Of a stretch of 64,000 bases of DNA, positions 45,376-54,219 are shown piece by piece. The stretch's first letter is position 1. The number at the start of each line of letters is the position of its first letter. The translations under genes were made by a program, and so were the position numbers. Source of the stretch: Mycobacterium sp. MFM001 (GTDB taxonomy: Bacteria > Actinomycetota > Actinomycetes > Mycobacteriales > Mycobacteriaceae); assembly GCF_003402475.1 (NCBI RefSeq), contig NZ_BFAB01000010.1, positions 62,001 to 126,000 on the forward strand. Reading direction: 5' to 3'. The notes beneath the pieces were generated by a model. The model ran no database searches and was not told the DNA's origin. It saw only the letters and a list, made by a program, of their open reading frames with translations.

Positions 45376-46917
45376 TCAGTCGAGATAGTCGCGCAGAACC
45401 TGCGAACGGCTGGGGTGGCGCAGCTTCGACATCGTCTTGGACTCAATCTGGCGGATGCGTTCGCGGGTGACGCCGTAGACCTGGCCGATCTCGTCGAGGG
45501 TGCGGGGCTGGCCGTCGGTGAGCCCGAAGCGCAACCGTACGACGCCGGCCTCGCGCTCGGAGAGCGTCTCCAGCACCGACTGCAGCTGGTCCTGCAGCAG
45601 GGTGAACGAAACGGCGTCGACCGCTACTACAGCTTCACTGTCCTCGATGAAGTCGCCGAGTTGGCTATCACCCTCGTCGCCGATGGTCTGGTCCAGCGAG
45701 ATCGGCTCGCGGGCATACTGCTGGATCTCCAGGACCTTTTCCGGGGTGATGTCCATTTCCTTGGCGAGCTCTTCGGGAGTGGGCTCGCGGCCCAGGTCCT
45801 GCAGCAGCTCTCGCTGGATGCGGCCGAGCTTGTTGATCACCTCGACCATGTGCACGGGGATGCGGATGGTGCGGGCCTGGTCTGCCATCGCGCGGGTGAT
45901 CGCCTGGCGGATCCACCATGTCGCATACGTGGAGAACTTGTAACCCTTTGTGTAGTCGAACTTTTCGACCGCGCGGATCAGACCCAGGTTGCCTTCCTGG
46001 ATCAGGTCGAGAAATGCCATGCCGCGACCGGTGTAGCGCTTGGCCAGTGACACCACCAGCCGCAGATTCGCTTCGAGGAGATGGTTTTTCGCGCGATCGC
46101 CGTCACGACAGATCCACATCATGTCGCGGCGCTGGGCGGCCGGCAGTTTCTCGCCGCGCTCGGCCATCTCGGCCATCAGCTGAGTGGCGTACAGGCCGGC
46201 CTCGATGCGCTTGGCCAGCTCGACTTCCTCTTCGGCGTTGAGCAGCGCCACCTTGCCGATCTGCTTGAGGTAGGCGCGCACCGAGTCCGCCGACGCGGTG
46301 AGCTCGGCGTCCTTGCGGGCCTGGCGCAACGCCTCGGACTCGTCCTCGTCCCACACGAAATCGCCTGAGGCCTTGTCCTTTTCGGTGGGCTCGGCGATCT
46401 CCTCGTCGTCGTCGGACGCCTCGGTGCTCACCGCGGCCGGGTCGGCCTCGCCCTCGGGCTCGCTTTCGGTGTCGTCGTCGCCTTCGGACGACACGTCGTC
46501 CTCGAGGTCCTCCAGGCTGATGTCGGCCTCCAGCTCGATGTCTTCGCCGGGCTCGGCGTCCAGTTCCGGCTCGGCGTCGAGCTCATCGACCTCTTCCTCG
46601 AGGGCGTCGGCTACGACTTCGGCGCCCTTCGGAGCATCCTTGGCCGACGTCGCCTTCTTGGCGCGTCCACGCGCGGGCGCCGACTTGGTGGCGCTTTTCG
46701 CCGGTGCGCGGCCCTTTTTCGCGGTGTCGGCCGCCGCCTTGGCGGTTTTGGCGGGTGTTTTGCTGGCTCGCGTTGCTGTCTTGGTAGCCCGTTTGGCGGG
46801 GGCAGCGCCGTTGGCGGACTTGGCCGCGGATCGCTTCGCCCCGGCTTTGGCGGGGGACTTGGTAGCGGTGCGCTTCACCGGCTCATCGGTTGCCGGGCTT
46901 GCTTTGGTCGCTGCCAC
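45376..46917 (-). CDS. sigA: Primary sigma factor SigA
   Basis: The housekeeping sigma factor, 513 aa. The N-terminal 100 residues are Lys/Ala/Pro rich ([18 protein letters not shown]) and are followed by a strongly acidic stretch (about 105-190), together forming a low-complexity region 1.1. Region 1.2 is [20 protein letters not shown]. Region 2 has [21 protein letters not shown] and [13 protein letters not shown]. The region 4.2 HTH is [22 protein letters not shown]. Start ATG 46917. Confidence 0.97.
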   Translation of the reverse strand: MAATKASPATDEPVKRTATKSPAKAGAKRSAAKSANGAAPAKRATKTATRASKTPAKTAKAAADTAKKGRAPAKSATKSAPARGRAKKATSAKDAPKGAEVVADALEEEVDELDAEPELDAEPGEDIELEADISLEDLEDDVSSEGDDDTESEPEGEADPAAVSTEASDDDEEIAEPTEKDKASGDFVWDEDESEALRQARKDAELTASADSVRAYLKQIGKVALLNAEEEVELAKRIEAGLYATQLMAEMAERGEKLPAAQRRDMMWICRDGDRAKNHLLEANLRLVVSLAKRYTGRGMAFLDLIQEGNLGLIRAVEKFDYTKGYKFSTYATWWIRQAITRAMADQARTIRIPVHMVEVINKLGRIQRELLQDLGREPTPEELAKEMDITPEKVLEIQQYAREPISLDQTIGDEGDSQLGDFIEDSEAVVAVDAVSFTLLQDQLQSVLETLSEREAGVVRLRFGLTDGQPRTLDEIGQVYGVTRERIRQIESKTMSKLRHPSRSQVLRDYLD

Positions 46918-47062
46918 GAAAACCCCTTCGGTCGCCTCAAGTTGTCACGCCGAGCCTTCGGCGCGGTTGGCGTGCGCTACCGAAAGTGTCGGCTATGTCG
47001 GATGTCGGCCTTGATATCAGCTTGGATGCTCGCCGCTAGTGGTTGGGCGGCTGCCGGTGACC

Positions 47063-47068
47063 ATTGTA
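47063..47068 (-). promoter_or_regulatory. Candidate -10 element (TACAAT) for sigA
   Basis: TACAAT on the minus strand in the 189-bp gap between ppgK and sigA, leaving a leader of about 140 nt. No clear -35 element is seen. The rest of the gap has no gene. Confidence 0.4.
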
Positions 47069-47106
47069 ACGACACACAGGGGTGGTGCCGCCCCGAGCGC
47101 GCAAAT

Positions 47107-47877
47107 TCAGTGGGTGACGTCGCTGGTAGCAGCCATCGCCGCGCCGACGATCCCGGCGGTGTTCAGCAGCGCGGCCGGAACCACCGGCGTCCGGTTCTCC
47201 AGCAGCGGCACCCATTTGTCGGCCTTGCGGCTTATCCCGCCGCCGGCGATGAACAGGTCGGGCCAAAACGCGTTCTCGAAGGCGACCAGCACCTTGGTCA
47301 CCTGCTTGGCCCACTTCTTGTAGCTCCAGCCCTTGTTGTCCCGGACCGACGACGCGGCGCGGTGTTCGGCTTCTTTGCCGTCGACGTCGACGTGTCCCAA
47401 CTCGGTGTTGGGCAGCAGTATCCCGTTGTGAATCAGCGCCGACCCGATCCCGGTTCCGAACGTGAGCAGGATTACCAACCCGGTCTGGTCTTTGCCCGCC
47501 CCGTAGCGCTCTTCGGCGAGCCCGGCGGCGTCGGCGTCGTTGAGGACGACGATCTCCTGACCGTTCAGCTCGGCGCTGATGATGTCGCGCGCGTTGGTGC
47601 CGATCCACGCCTTGTCGACGTTGGCCGCGGTCTGCACGACGCCCTGGGTGACGACGCCGGGATAGGTCACTCCCAGCGGGCCCGACCACCCGAATTCGTT
47701 GACGACGGCTGCAATGGTCTTGGCGACGGCCGGCGGGGTGGCCGGTTGAGGCGTCGCGAGCTTGTAGCGGTCGCCGATCAGCTGGCCGGTGTCCAGGTCG
47801 ACGATCCCGCCCTTGATGCCGCTGCCGCCGACGTCGACACCGAAACCGCGCCGCTGCGGCGAGTCGCTACTGGTCAT
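47107..47877 (-). CDS. ppgK: Polyphosphate glucokinase
   Basis: A ROK-type kinase of 256 aa that phosphorylates glucose using polyphosphate or ATP. The N-terminal phosphate motif is FGVDVGGSGIKGG. A central motif NDADAAGLAEERYGAG follows. LTFGTGIGSALIHNG is the second phosphate loop. LGHVDVDGKEAEHRAA carries the family Glu/His residues. ATG 47877 follows GAGGAG. It sits upstream of sigA in the same direction. Confidence 0.94.
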   Translation of the reverse strand: MTSSDSPQRRGFGVDVGGSGIKGGIVDLDTGQLIGDRYKLATPQPATPPAVAKTIAAVVNEFGWSGPLGVTYPGVVTQGVVQTAANVDKAWIGTNARDIISAELNGQEIVVLNDADAAGLAEERYGAGKDQTGLVILLTFGTGIGSALIHNGILLPNTELGHVDVDGKEAEHRAASSVRDNKGWSYKKWAKQVTKVLVAFENAFWPDLFIAGGGISRKADKWVPLLENRTPVVPAALLNTAGIVGAAMAATSDVTH

Positions 47878-47982
47878 CGGATCTCCTCGGGCGAGACGGG
47901 CCTGTCCGACCACACCCTAATGCGTCGTTGCGCGGCCCACCGCGGGATCGGTGTGCTGCGCGCACTGTGCTGCGATAGACCG

Positions 47983-48846
47983 GTGACGACTCCTGACAAC
48001 GAGCCCGCACGCCTGCGTGCAGTCGCCGAAGAGCTGGCCGGAGAGGCTGCCGCCTTCGTGCGCCGCCGTCGTGCCGAAGTGTTCGGCGCCGACGCCAACG
48101 GCGAGGCGAGCGCGGCGGTGCAGACCAAGACCACCCCGACCGATCCGGTGACCGTCGTCGACACCGAAACCGAGCGGCTGTTGCGGGATCGGTTGGCGCA
48201 GCGCCGATCCGGCGACCCGATTCTCGGTGAGGAGGGCGGCGGGCCCGCCGATTCGGCCGCAGCCGGCGCGGTCACCTGGGTGCTCGACCCCATCGACGGC
48301 ACGGTGAACTTCGTCTACGGCATCCCGGCCTATGCGGTGTCGGTGGCGGCGCAGATCGACGGCGTGTCGGTGGCGGGCGCCGTCGCCGACGTCATGGCCG
48401 AGCGGGTGTATTCGGCGGCGACGGGCCTCGGCGCGCAGCTGGCCGACGAGAGCGGAACCCGCCGGCTGCGGTGCAGTGCGGTCGACGATTTGTCGATGGC
48501 GCTTCTGGGTACCGGATTCGCATACTCGCGGCGGCGACGCACCGCGCAGGCGGCGCTGGTGGCCAAGATGCTGCCGGTGGTCCGCGACGTGCGCCGCATC
48601 GGTTCTGCCGCACTGGATTTGTGCATGGTCGCGGCCGGTCGGCTCGATGCCTACTACGAGCACGGCCTGCACGTGTGGGATTCCGCGGCCGGGGCGCTGA
48701 TCGCCGCCGAGGCCGGGGCGCGGGTGGTGTTGCCCCCGGATTCAGATGGCAGCGCCGGGCTGGTGGTGGCCGCGGCGCCCGGGATCGCCGACGAATTGCT
48801 CGGCGCCCTCGAACGATTCGACGGACTGGGCCCGATTCCGGACTGA
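47983..48846 (+). CDS. suhB: Inositol monophosphatase-family phosphatase SuhB
   Basis: A Mg2+-dependent phosphatase of 287 aa releasing inositol from inositol-1-phosphate, supporting phosphatidylinositol and mycothiol synthesis. Metal-binding motifs are GEEGGG, LDPIDGTVNFVYGIP and VWDSAAGALIAAEAGA. The open frame extends far upstream; GTG 47983 (VTTPDNEPARLRAVAEEL) matches the start I recall for Rv2701c. It diverges from ppgK. Confidence 0.92.
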   Translation: MTTPDNEPARLRAVAEELAGEAAAFVRRRRAEVFGADANGEASAAVQTKTTPTDPVTVVDTETERLLRDRLAQRRSGDPILGEEGGGPADSAAAGAVTWVLDPIDGTVNFVYGIPAYAVSVAAQIDGVSVAGAVADVMAERVYSAATGLGAQLADESGTRRLRCSAVDDLSMALLGTGFAYSRRRRTAQAALVAKMLPVVRDVRRIGSAALDLCMVAAGRLDAYYEHGLHVWDSAAGALIAAEAGARVVLPPDSDGSAGLVVAAAPGIADELLGALERFDGLGPIPD

Positions 48847-48848
48847 CC

Positions 48849-49496
48849 TCAGCAGCTGCTGGAGTGGACCTTGGACAGCAGCGCCGGATCGGCCGGCTCG
48901 GCGCCCGGGCGCAACCCGGCGAGCACGGCGTCGATGTCGTCGCTGTGCGCCAGCGCGGTGAAGTCGGTGCCCAGGGCGAGATCGACGGAGTCGTCGGCGC
49001 GGTCGTCGCGGAACAGCTCGGTGCACGGCGCCACCAGCCACACCGCCGCGGCGGCGGCCTGACCGGCCTCGCCGAACCGGATCTGGCCCTGACAGGTCAA
49101 CCGGGTGCCCTCGTAGAGAGGATCGTTGGCGGCCGTCGGCTGGGCGAAGCCGAGGTCGTGCAGCGCGTTGGCGACATCGCCGGCCTGACCGCCGCGGCCG
49201 CTGGCGTTGAGGACACGGATCTTGGTGTCGGCCAGCCTGGCCGGGGCGACGTTCGTCATCGTGCTGCGGGACACCGGCTCACCCAACTGTGGCTTCGCCG
49301 GATCCCCCTGGCCGGGCGGCGGATTGCACACGGCGGCCTCGTGGACTTCGGGCGGGCGGGTCAGCGCGATCGTCCACACCACGGCGGTTGCCACAAGCAG
49401 AACGATCAGCAGGCCGATCGCGGGCCGGGCGTTGCGGCGCCGAAAGGGGCGACCGTGTTTGTCGAAGGCGGTGCCCTCGGTGATTAGCGCGACCAC
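48849..49496 (-). CDS. cei: Cell-envelope integrity protein Cei (Rv2700-like)
   Basis: A 215-aa membrane-anchored protein: a short cytoplasmic N-terminus, one hydrophobic helix at about 26-46 (IGLLIVLLVATAVVWTIAL), then an extracytoplasmic LytR_C-type domain (KIRVLNASGRGGQAGDVANAL). Conserved cysteines (C57, C136, C158, C215) could form disulfides. In M. tuberculosis loss of Rv2700 weakens the envelope. GTG 49496 has TAGAGT 6 nt upstream. A CRP-type site is centred 61.5 bp upstream. Confidence 0.9.
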   Translation of the reverse strand: MVALITEGTAFDKHGRPFRRRNARPAIGLLIVLLVATAVVWTIALTRPPEVHEAAVCNPPPGQGDPAKPQLGEPVSRSTMTNVAPARLADTKIRVLNASGRGGQAGDVANALHDLGFAQPTAANDPLYEGTRLTCQGQIRFGEAGQAAAAAVWLVAPCTELFRDDRADDSVDLALGTDFTALAHSDDIDAVLAGLRPGAEPADPALLSKVHSSSC

Positions 49497-49502
49497 ACGA
49501 GC

Positions 49503-49508
49503 ACTCTA
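49503..49508 (-). promoter_or_regulatory. -10 element (TAGAGT) for leaderless cei
   Basis: TAGAGT on the minus strand, 6 nt before GTG 49496. Confidence 0.5.
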
Positions 49509-49548
49509 AACGTGATGTTTAGCGCCGGACACCGCGGTTAAATTATCT

Positions 49549-49566
49549 GTGTGACGCAAATCACAC
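49549..49566. promoter_or_regulatory. Consensus CRP-type site between cei and DUF4193 gene
   Basis: GTGTGA-CGCAAA-TCACAC is a perfect palindrome with the CRP core TGTGA-N6-TCACA. Its centre (49557.5) is 61.5 bp from the predicted cei transcription start, the classic class I activator position. Confidence 0.75.
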
Positions 49567-49669
49567 TTGAAGACGGCGGGATACGGGCACGAATCGTTTG
49601 GCGGATGCGTTCGACGCTGGTACAAAGCGTTGCTTGCACAGTTTTCAAGGGGGAGCGAGGGAGAGGCCG

Positions 49670-49972
49670 ATGGCTACCGACTATGACGCCCCACGGCGAA
49701 CCGAGACCGATGACGTTTCGGAGGATTCGCTGGAGGAGCTCAAAGCGCGGCGTAACGAGGCGGCATCGGCCGTGGTCGACGTCGACGAGTCCGAGTCCGC
49801 CGAGTCGTTCGAACTGCCTGGCGCCGACTTGTCCGGCGAGGAGTTGTCCGTCCGCGTTGTTCCGAAGCAGGCTGACGAGTTCACTTGCTCGAGTTGCTTT
49901 CTGGTGCAACACCGCAGCCGGCTCGCCAGCGAGAAGAACGGCGTGATGATCTGTACCGACTGCGCGGCCTGA
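49670..49972 (+). CDS. DUF4193 zinc-ribbon protein, Rv2699c-like
   Basis: A 100-aa acidic protein. The N-terminal half is disordered and acidic. The C-terminal half is DEFTCSSCFLVQHRSRLASE followed by ICTDCAA, two CxxC pairs forming a zinc ribbon. It is common in actinobacteria, with unknown function. ATG 49670 follows GAGAGG. It starts 173 bp from divergent cei, with the CRP-type site in between. Confidence 0.85.
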   Translation: MATDYDAPRRTETDDVSEDSLEELKARRNEAASAVVDVDESESAESFELPGADLSGEELSVRVVPKQADEFTCSSCFLVQHRSRLASEKNGVMICTDCAA

Positions 49973-49977
49973 CGGGA

Positions 49978-50454
49978 TCAGCTGCGCAATGCCGATAGCA
50001 CCCGCTCCGGGTGGCGGCAGCTCACCAGCCAGTACGGTGTCGGGTCGTCGGGGTCGTCGAGCACGACGAGCACCATGGGACCGACCCACGCCCGGTGCAT
50101 CACGTAGGCCGCGGGATCGAGCTGACGCCCCAGCGCCGCCGACTTGGCCGAGCGGGGGATTTCCGCGGAGCGGGCGATCACAGTGACCGGCAGATGCGCG
50201 TCGGCGGCCCACAGTTCGACGCCCTCGTCCCCAGTGGTGACCCGTATCTCCATTCGCCCCAACCACAGCAGCGCACCGCTCGCCACCGCGAACAGCACCG
50301 CGAACGGCACCCAGTTCGGCAGCGCGGGCACACCCTGGTTCACCTCTAAGGCCACGATCGCCGCGAGCGCGAAACCCGGCGGCCACCACCACCATGGCAC
50401 CCACAAACGCTCGCGATACCGCACGCTTTGCGGCGCGACACGCGTACCCGACAC
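49978..50454 (-). CDS. DUF3093 membrane protein, Rv2698-like
   Basis: A 158-aa protein with two hydrophobic helices at about 18-38 and 47-66 and a soluble C-terminal domain. The family marks are [12 protein letters not shown] near the start and [23 protein letters not shown]. Function is unknown. The start is GTG 50454, 7 nt after TACCCT on the minus strand. Confidence 0.84.
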   Translation of the reverse strand: MSGTRVAPQSVRYRERLWVPWWWWPPGFALAAIVALEVNQGVPALPNWVPFAVLFAVASGALLWLGRMEIRVTTGDEGVELWAADAHLPVTVIARSAEIPRSAKSAALGRQLDPAAYVMHRAWVGPMVLVVLDDPDDPTPYWLVSCRHPERVLSALRS

Positions 50455-50461
50455 GCGGTCA

Positions 50462-50471
50462 AGGGTAGTCT
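50462..50471. promoter_or_regulatory. Interlocked divergent -10 elements for dut and the DUF3093 gene
   Basis: The ten bases AGGGTAGTCT hold TAGTCT on the plus strand (50466-50471) and TACCCT on the minus strand (50467-50462). Both share the T-A step at 50466-50467. Each lies 7-8 nt from its start codon. Confidence 0.6.
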
Positions 50472-50479
50472 GTGCCCCC

Positions 50480-50944
50480 GTGTCGACCAGTCTGGCAGTT
50501 GTCCGTCTCGACCCCGGGCTTCCGCTGCCCAGCCGCGCCCACGACGGTGATGCCGGCGTCGACCTCTACAGCGCCGAAGACGTCGAAATCGCGCCGGGGC
50601 ACCGCGCCCTGGTGCGCACGGGCGTCGCGGTGGCCATCCCGTACGGGATGGTTGGGTTGGTCCATCCGCGCTCGGGATTGGCTGCGCGAGTTGGGCTTTC
50701 GATTGTCAACAGTCCCGGCACCATCGACGCCGGCTACCGCGGCGAGATCAAGGTGGCGCTGATCAACCTCGATCCGGCCACGCCGATCGCCGTGCACCGG
50801 GGTGATCGCATCGCCCAGCTGCTCGTGCAACGGGTCGAGTTGGTCGACCTGGTCGAAGTGGCGTCATTCGACGAGGCCGGGCTCGCCGAAACCTCGCGGG
50901 GCGACGGCGGTCACGGCTCCTCCGGCGGACATGCGAGCTTGTAA
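50480..50944 (+). CDS. dut: dUTPase
   Basis: A homotrimeric enzyme of 154 aa hydrolysing dUTP to dUMP, keeping uracil out of DNA and feeding thymidylate synthesis. Family motifs 1-5 are visible: [45 protein letters not shown] and the C-terminal Gly-rich arm ([12 protein letters not shown]). The GTG start 50480 is supported by TAGTCT 8 nt upstream. It matches Rv2697c in length. It overlaps the next start by 1 base. Confidence 0.96.
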   Translation: MSTSLAVVRLDPGLPLPSRAHDGDAGVDLYSAEDVEIAPGHRALVRTGVAVAIPYGMVGLVHPRSGLAARVGLSIVNSPGTIDAGYRGEIKVALINLDPATPIAVHRGDRIAQLLVQRVELVDLVEVASFDEAGLAETSRGDGGHGSSGGHASL

Positions 50945-51690
50945 TGGCATTCGGTAGAGGCAAACCCAAAAACGACGACGCACGCGGCGCGGAAGTGGCG
51001 GCGGCGCAGCCGGAGCCGCCGGCTGAGCCCGAACCCGAGATCGAGCTCGACGGGCCGTTCGACATCGAGGATTTCGACGATCCCGCGGATGCCGAGGTGG
51101 CCCGGCTGGACCTGGGTTCGGTGCTGATCCCGATGCCGGCGGAGGGCCAGCTGCAAGTCGAGCTCACCGAGACGGGCATTCCCAGCGCGGTCTGGATCGT
51201 GACACCGAACGGCCGTTACACCATCGCCGCGTATGCGGCGCCGAAAAGCGCCGGCCTGTGGCGCGAGGTGGCCGGCGAGCTTGCCGACTCGCTGCGCAAG
51301 GACGGGGCCCAGGTGAGCATCCAGGACGGCCCGTGGGGTCGTGAAGTGGTGGGCACGGGGGCCGGCGTGGTGCGGTTCATCGGGGTCGACGGCTACCGCT
51401 GGATGATCCGCTGCGTGGTCAACGGCGCAGCGGAGGCCATCGACGCGCTGACCAGCGAAGCACGAGAAGCCTTGGCGGACACCGTGGTTCGTCGCGGCGA
51501 TACGCCGCTGCCGGTGCGCACACCGTTGGCGGTGCAGTTGCCCGAGCCGATGGCGGCCCAGCTTCGGGAGGCCGCCGCGCAGCAGGCGGCCGCGCAGCAG
51601 GAGCAGCAGGATGCGTCCGCGCCCGCCGAGCGCCGCAGCGCCGCAGGGTCGGCGATGCAGCAGCTGCGCAGCAGCACAACCGGAGGCTAA
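50944..51690 (+). CDS. DUF3710 protein, Rv2696c-like
   Basis: A 248-aa actinobacterial DUF3710 protein. The N-terminal 40 residues are charged and Pro/Glu rich. The core has RLDLGSVLIPMPAEGQLQVEL, GLWREVAGELADSLR and VRFIGVDGYRWMIRCVV. The C-terminus is Ala/Gln rich and low complexity. Function is unknown. It shares its first base with the last base of dut, so the two are co-translated. Confidence 0.86.
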   Translation: MAFGRGKPKNDDARGAEVAAAQPEPPAEPEPEIELDGPFDIEDFDDPADAEVARLDLGSVLIPMPAEGQLQVELTETGIPSAVWIVTPNGRYTIAAYAAPKSAGLWREVAGELADSLRKDGAQVSIQDGPWGREVVGTGAGVVRFIGVDGYRWMIRCVVNGAAEAIDALTSEAREALADTVVRRGDTPLPVRTPLAVQLPEPMAAQLREAAAQQAAAQQEQQDASAPAERRSAAGSAMQQLRSSTTGG

Positions 51691-52388
51691 GCGGCGTCGC
51701 GCAGTGCGGCCAGGCACGCGGCGCCCAGCGCGGCCGGGTCGGCGCCGATCTCGTCGAGCGTCACGGTCCGCAACGCCGCCCGCGGCGCGGCGGCCGCCCA
51801 TTCGACACCGACCTCTAAGGGATGGATCGGGTCGTCGGTCGCGGCGGCGACGCCCAGCGGCGCGGCCAACCGGGCCAGCTCCGCGCGGCTCGGCGCCACG
51901 TACGCCGCCGCTGCGTCCATCGCGTCGGGCAGATCCGGCCACAGGCGCCGCCATGACCGGGCCAGCTCGTCGCCCAGCCATTGCGGGCTGGACGCCCGCA
52001 TCTGCGCCGTCGTCGCGGCCAGCCCCTCGCGGCGCAGCTGCTGCGCCGAATGGTGGGCCGCCAGGGCGGCCGGGGCACCGTCGGGTGCGCCGGTCCAGGC
52101 GGGCAGCGCGGCCAGCACCGCCACCGCGCGGTCGGGATGCCGCAGCGCCCACCCGGCGGCCACCGCGGCACCGATCGAGACACCGCCGACGGCGATCGCG
52201 CCGCGCTGTGCGGCGGCGTCCAGCGCCGCCAGGTAACCCTCGACCAGGCGGCCCGGCTGCGGCGGGGGTGCCACGACCAGCGCACCCGCGTCGCGCAGCG
52301 GACTCCCGAACGCGCGGTCGATGTAGTCGTCGTCGGAGCCCGTTCCGGGCAGCATGACCGTCGTCACACCGTGCAAGTCGAGGGGCAC
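51687..52388 (-). CDS. Alpha/beta hydrolase, Rv2695-like
   Basis: A 233-aa Ala-rich protein with a hydrolase-like layout: VTTVMLPGTGSDDDYIDRAF near the oxyanion hole, then the nucleophile motif GGVSIGAAVAAGWAL (G-x-S-x-G). A His candidate is in TDDPIHPLEV. Function is unknown. Its stop overlaps that of the DUF3710 gene by 4 bp. Confidence 0.82.
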   Translation of the reverse strand: MPLDLHGVTTVMLPGTGSDDDYIDRAFGSPLRDAGALVVAPPPQPGRLVEGYLAALDAAAQRGAIAVGGVSIGAAVAAGWALRHPDRAVAVLAALPAWTGAPDGAPAALAAHHSAQQLRREGLAATTAQMRASSPQWLGDELARSWRRLWPDLPDAMDAAAAYVAPSRAELARLAAPLGVAAATDDPIHPLEVGVEWAAAAPRAALRTVTLDEIGADPAALGAACLAALRDAA

Positions 52389-52526
52389 AGACTTGATACT
52401 GCCCGGTCTTTACGGGTACTCCATCGGGACCCCGAGGGGGCCGCATGGCGCCCGGGAACTAACCGGTCTACGGTGTCCGTTGGCATAACAGGATTCGGCT
52501 CGGCCGAATTGTTGAAAAAGAAGGTG

Positions 52527-52898
52527 ATGGCGACGGCCGAAGGGTATCTGCGCCGGCTCACCCGTCGACTGACGGAGGACCCCGAACAGCGCGACGTCGA
52601 AGAGCTGTCCGACGAGGTGCTCAACACCGGCGCGCAGCGGGCGATCGACTGCCAGCGCGGGCAAGAGGTCACGATGGTCGGCACGCTGCGCAGCGTGGAA
52701 GCCAACGCCAAGGGTTGCGCCGGCGGTGTTCGCGCCGAGTTGTTCGACGGCACCGACACCGTCGCGCTGGTCTGGTTGGGCCAGCGGCGGATTCCCGGAA
52801 TCGACTCCGGTCGCACGCTGCGGGTGCGGGGCCGGCTGGGCAAGCTGGACAACGGCACCAAAGCGATTTACAACCCGCACTACGAAATTCAGCGGTGA
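52527..52898 (+). CDS. OB-fold nucleic-acid-binding domain protein, Rv2694c-like
   Basis: A 123-aa protein. After a helical start (MATAEGYLRRLTRRLTEDPEQRD) the OB-fold runs from GQEVTMVGTLRSVEANAKGC to RVRGRLGKLDNGTKAIYNP. DGTDTVALVWLGQRRIPGID is a typical inner strand pair. It probably binds nucleic acid. The open frame reaches far upstream; ATG 52527 matches the M. tuberculosis start, and GTG 52473 is a possible longer start. Confidence 0.85.
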   Translation: MATAEGYLRRLTRRLTEDPEQRDVEELSDEVLNTGAQRAIDCQRGQEVTMVGTLRSVEANAKGCAGGVRAELFDGTDTVALVWLGQRRIPGIDSGRTLRVRGRLGKLDNGTKAIYNPHYEIQR

Positions 52899-53563
52899 CC
52901 GACCGTCCTGACCGATCGACGATTCTGACCCAGCTGGGCGGTGTCAGCGGGCTCGTCTACTCCTCGCTGCCGGTGGTTGTCTTTGTGGCCGTCTCCGCCG
53001 CCGTCGGCCTGATAGCCGCGATCAGCGCGGCGGTCGGGGTGGCCGCAATTGTCCTGCTGTGGCGGCTGATTCGGCGCGACTCCATCCAGCCCGCGGTGTC
53101 CGGGTTCGTCGGCGTCGCCATCTGCGCGGTGATCGCGTATGCGGTCGGCCAGTCCAAAGGCTATTTCCTGCTGGGCATCTGGATGTCGTTGCTGTGGGCG
53201 GTGGTCTTCGCGGTGTCGGTGCTGATCCGCCGGCCCATCGTCGGCTACATGTGGAGCTGGTTCGGCGGACACGATCGCGGCTGGCGCGACGTGCGAGCTG
53301 CGGTCTACGCCTTCGATATCGCCACGCTGACGTGGGTGCTCGTGTTCGCGGCGCGGTTCGTGGTGCAGCGGTTGCTCTACAACGCCGACCACACCGGCTG
53401 GCTGGCAGTGGCGAGGATCACGATGGGCTGGCCGTTGACCGCCGCCGCAGCCGTCGTGACGTACATGGCGATCAAAGTCGTGCAACGATCGCTTGGCGCT
53501 AGCCCTGAGCCCCCTGGTGCGTCGGCAGAAGCAGCTGGCGCAGCTCCGCCTCCACCTCAGTAA
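52895..53563 (+). CDS. DUF3159 membrane protein, Rv2693c-like
   Basis: A 222-aa integral membrane protein with five or six hydrophobic helices between residues 20 and 195. Characteristic are GGVSGLVYSSLPVVVFV at the start and GHDRGWRDVRAAVYAFD in the middle. The tail is Pro/Ala rich. Function is unknown. GTG 52895 overlaps the previous stop as GTGA. Its last 65 bp lie over the 3' end of ceoC on the other strand. Confidence 0.84.
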   Translation: MTDRPDRSTILTQLGGVSGLVYSSLPVVVFVAVSAAVGLIAAISAAVGVAAIVLLWRLIRRDSIQPAVSGFVGVAICAVIAYAVGQSKGYFLLGIWMSLLWAVVFAVSVLIRRPIVGYMWSWFGGHDRGWRDVRAAVYAFDIATLTWVLVFAARFVVQRLLYNADHTGWLAVARITMGWPLTAAAAVVTYMAIKVVQRSLGASPEPPGASAEAAGAAPPPPQ

Positions 53564-54176
53564 CGGCGACGAACAGCAACTCGTCGCCGCCTTCCAGCGG
53601 TTCGTCGGCCTGCGGAACGATCACCCGGGGCCCGCGCAGGATCGTCACCAGCGCCGCGTCGCGGGGCAGCTGTAGTTTGCGCACCGGCTTGCCGCCCCAG
53701 GGGGTGTCGTCGGGCAGCGTGATCTCGACCAGGTTGGCCTGCCCCTTGCGAAACTCCATCAGCCGCACCAGATCTCCGACTGCGACGGCCTCTTCGACCA
53801 GCGACGCCAGCATCCGCGGCGTGGACACCGCCACGTCGACGCCCCACGCGTCGGTGAAGAGCCATTCGTTGCGCGGATCGTTGACCCGCGCCACCACCCG
53901 CGGCACCGCGAACTCGGTCTTGGCCAGAAGGCTCAGCACCACGTTGGCTTTGTCGTCGCCGGTGGCGGCGATCACCACGTCGAACTCCTCGAGGTGTACC
54001 GATTCCAGCAAGCTGAGCTCGCAGGCGTCGCCCAGCCGCCAGTGCGCGGCCGGGATGGCGTCGACGTCGAGATGTTCGGGGTTGCGCTCGATCAGGCTGA
54101 CCTCGTGGCCGCTTTCGAGGAGTTCGCGGGCTATCGAGCGGCCGACCGCGCCGGCGCCGGCGATTGCGACCTTCAT
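53499..54176 (-). CDS. ceoC: TrkA-type potassium transport regulator CeoC
   Basis: A cytoplasmic K+ transport regulatory protein of 225 aa with RCK_N (GAGAVGRSIARELLESGHEVSLIER, NAD-binding) and RCK_C (about 140-220) domains. It gates a Trk-type potassium channel with CeoB. ATGDDKANVVLSLLAK and VARVNDPRNEWLF are diagnostic. ATG 54176 follows GAGGAG. It lies 43 bp after ceoB. It matches Rv2692. Confidence 0.93.
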   Translation of the reverse strand: MKVAIAGAGAVGRSIARELLESGHEVSLIERNPEHLDVDAIPAAHWRLGDACELSLLESVHLEEFDVVIAATGDDKANVVLSLLAKTEFAVPRVVARVNDPRNEWLFTDAWGVDVAVSTPRMLASLVEEAVAVGDLVRLMEFRKGQANLVEITLPDDTPWGGKPVRKLQLPRDAALVTILRGPRVIVPQADEPLEGGDELLFVAVTEVEAELRQLLLPTHQGAQG

Positions 54177-54219
54177 TGGCGCCGCTCCTCATCCCCGGCT
54201 ACGCGGGCGATTGCGTCCT

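Noticed and set aside
46942-47982. Upstream extension of the suhB frame across ppgK
   Set aside because: It covers ppgK on the other strand and shows no conserved domain; suhB starts at 47983.
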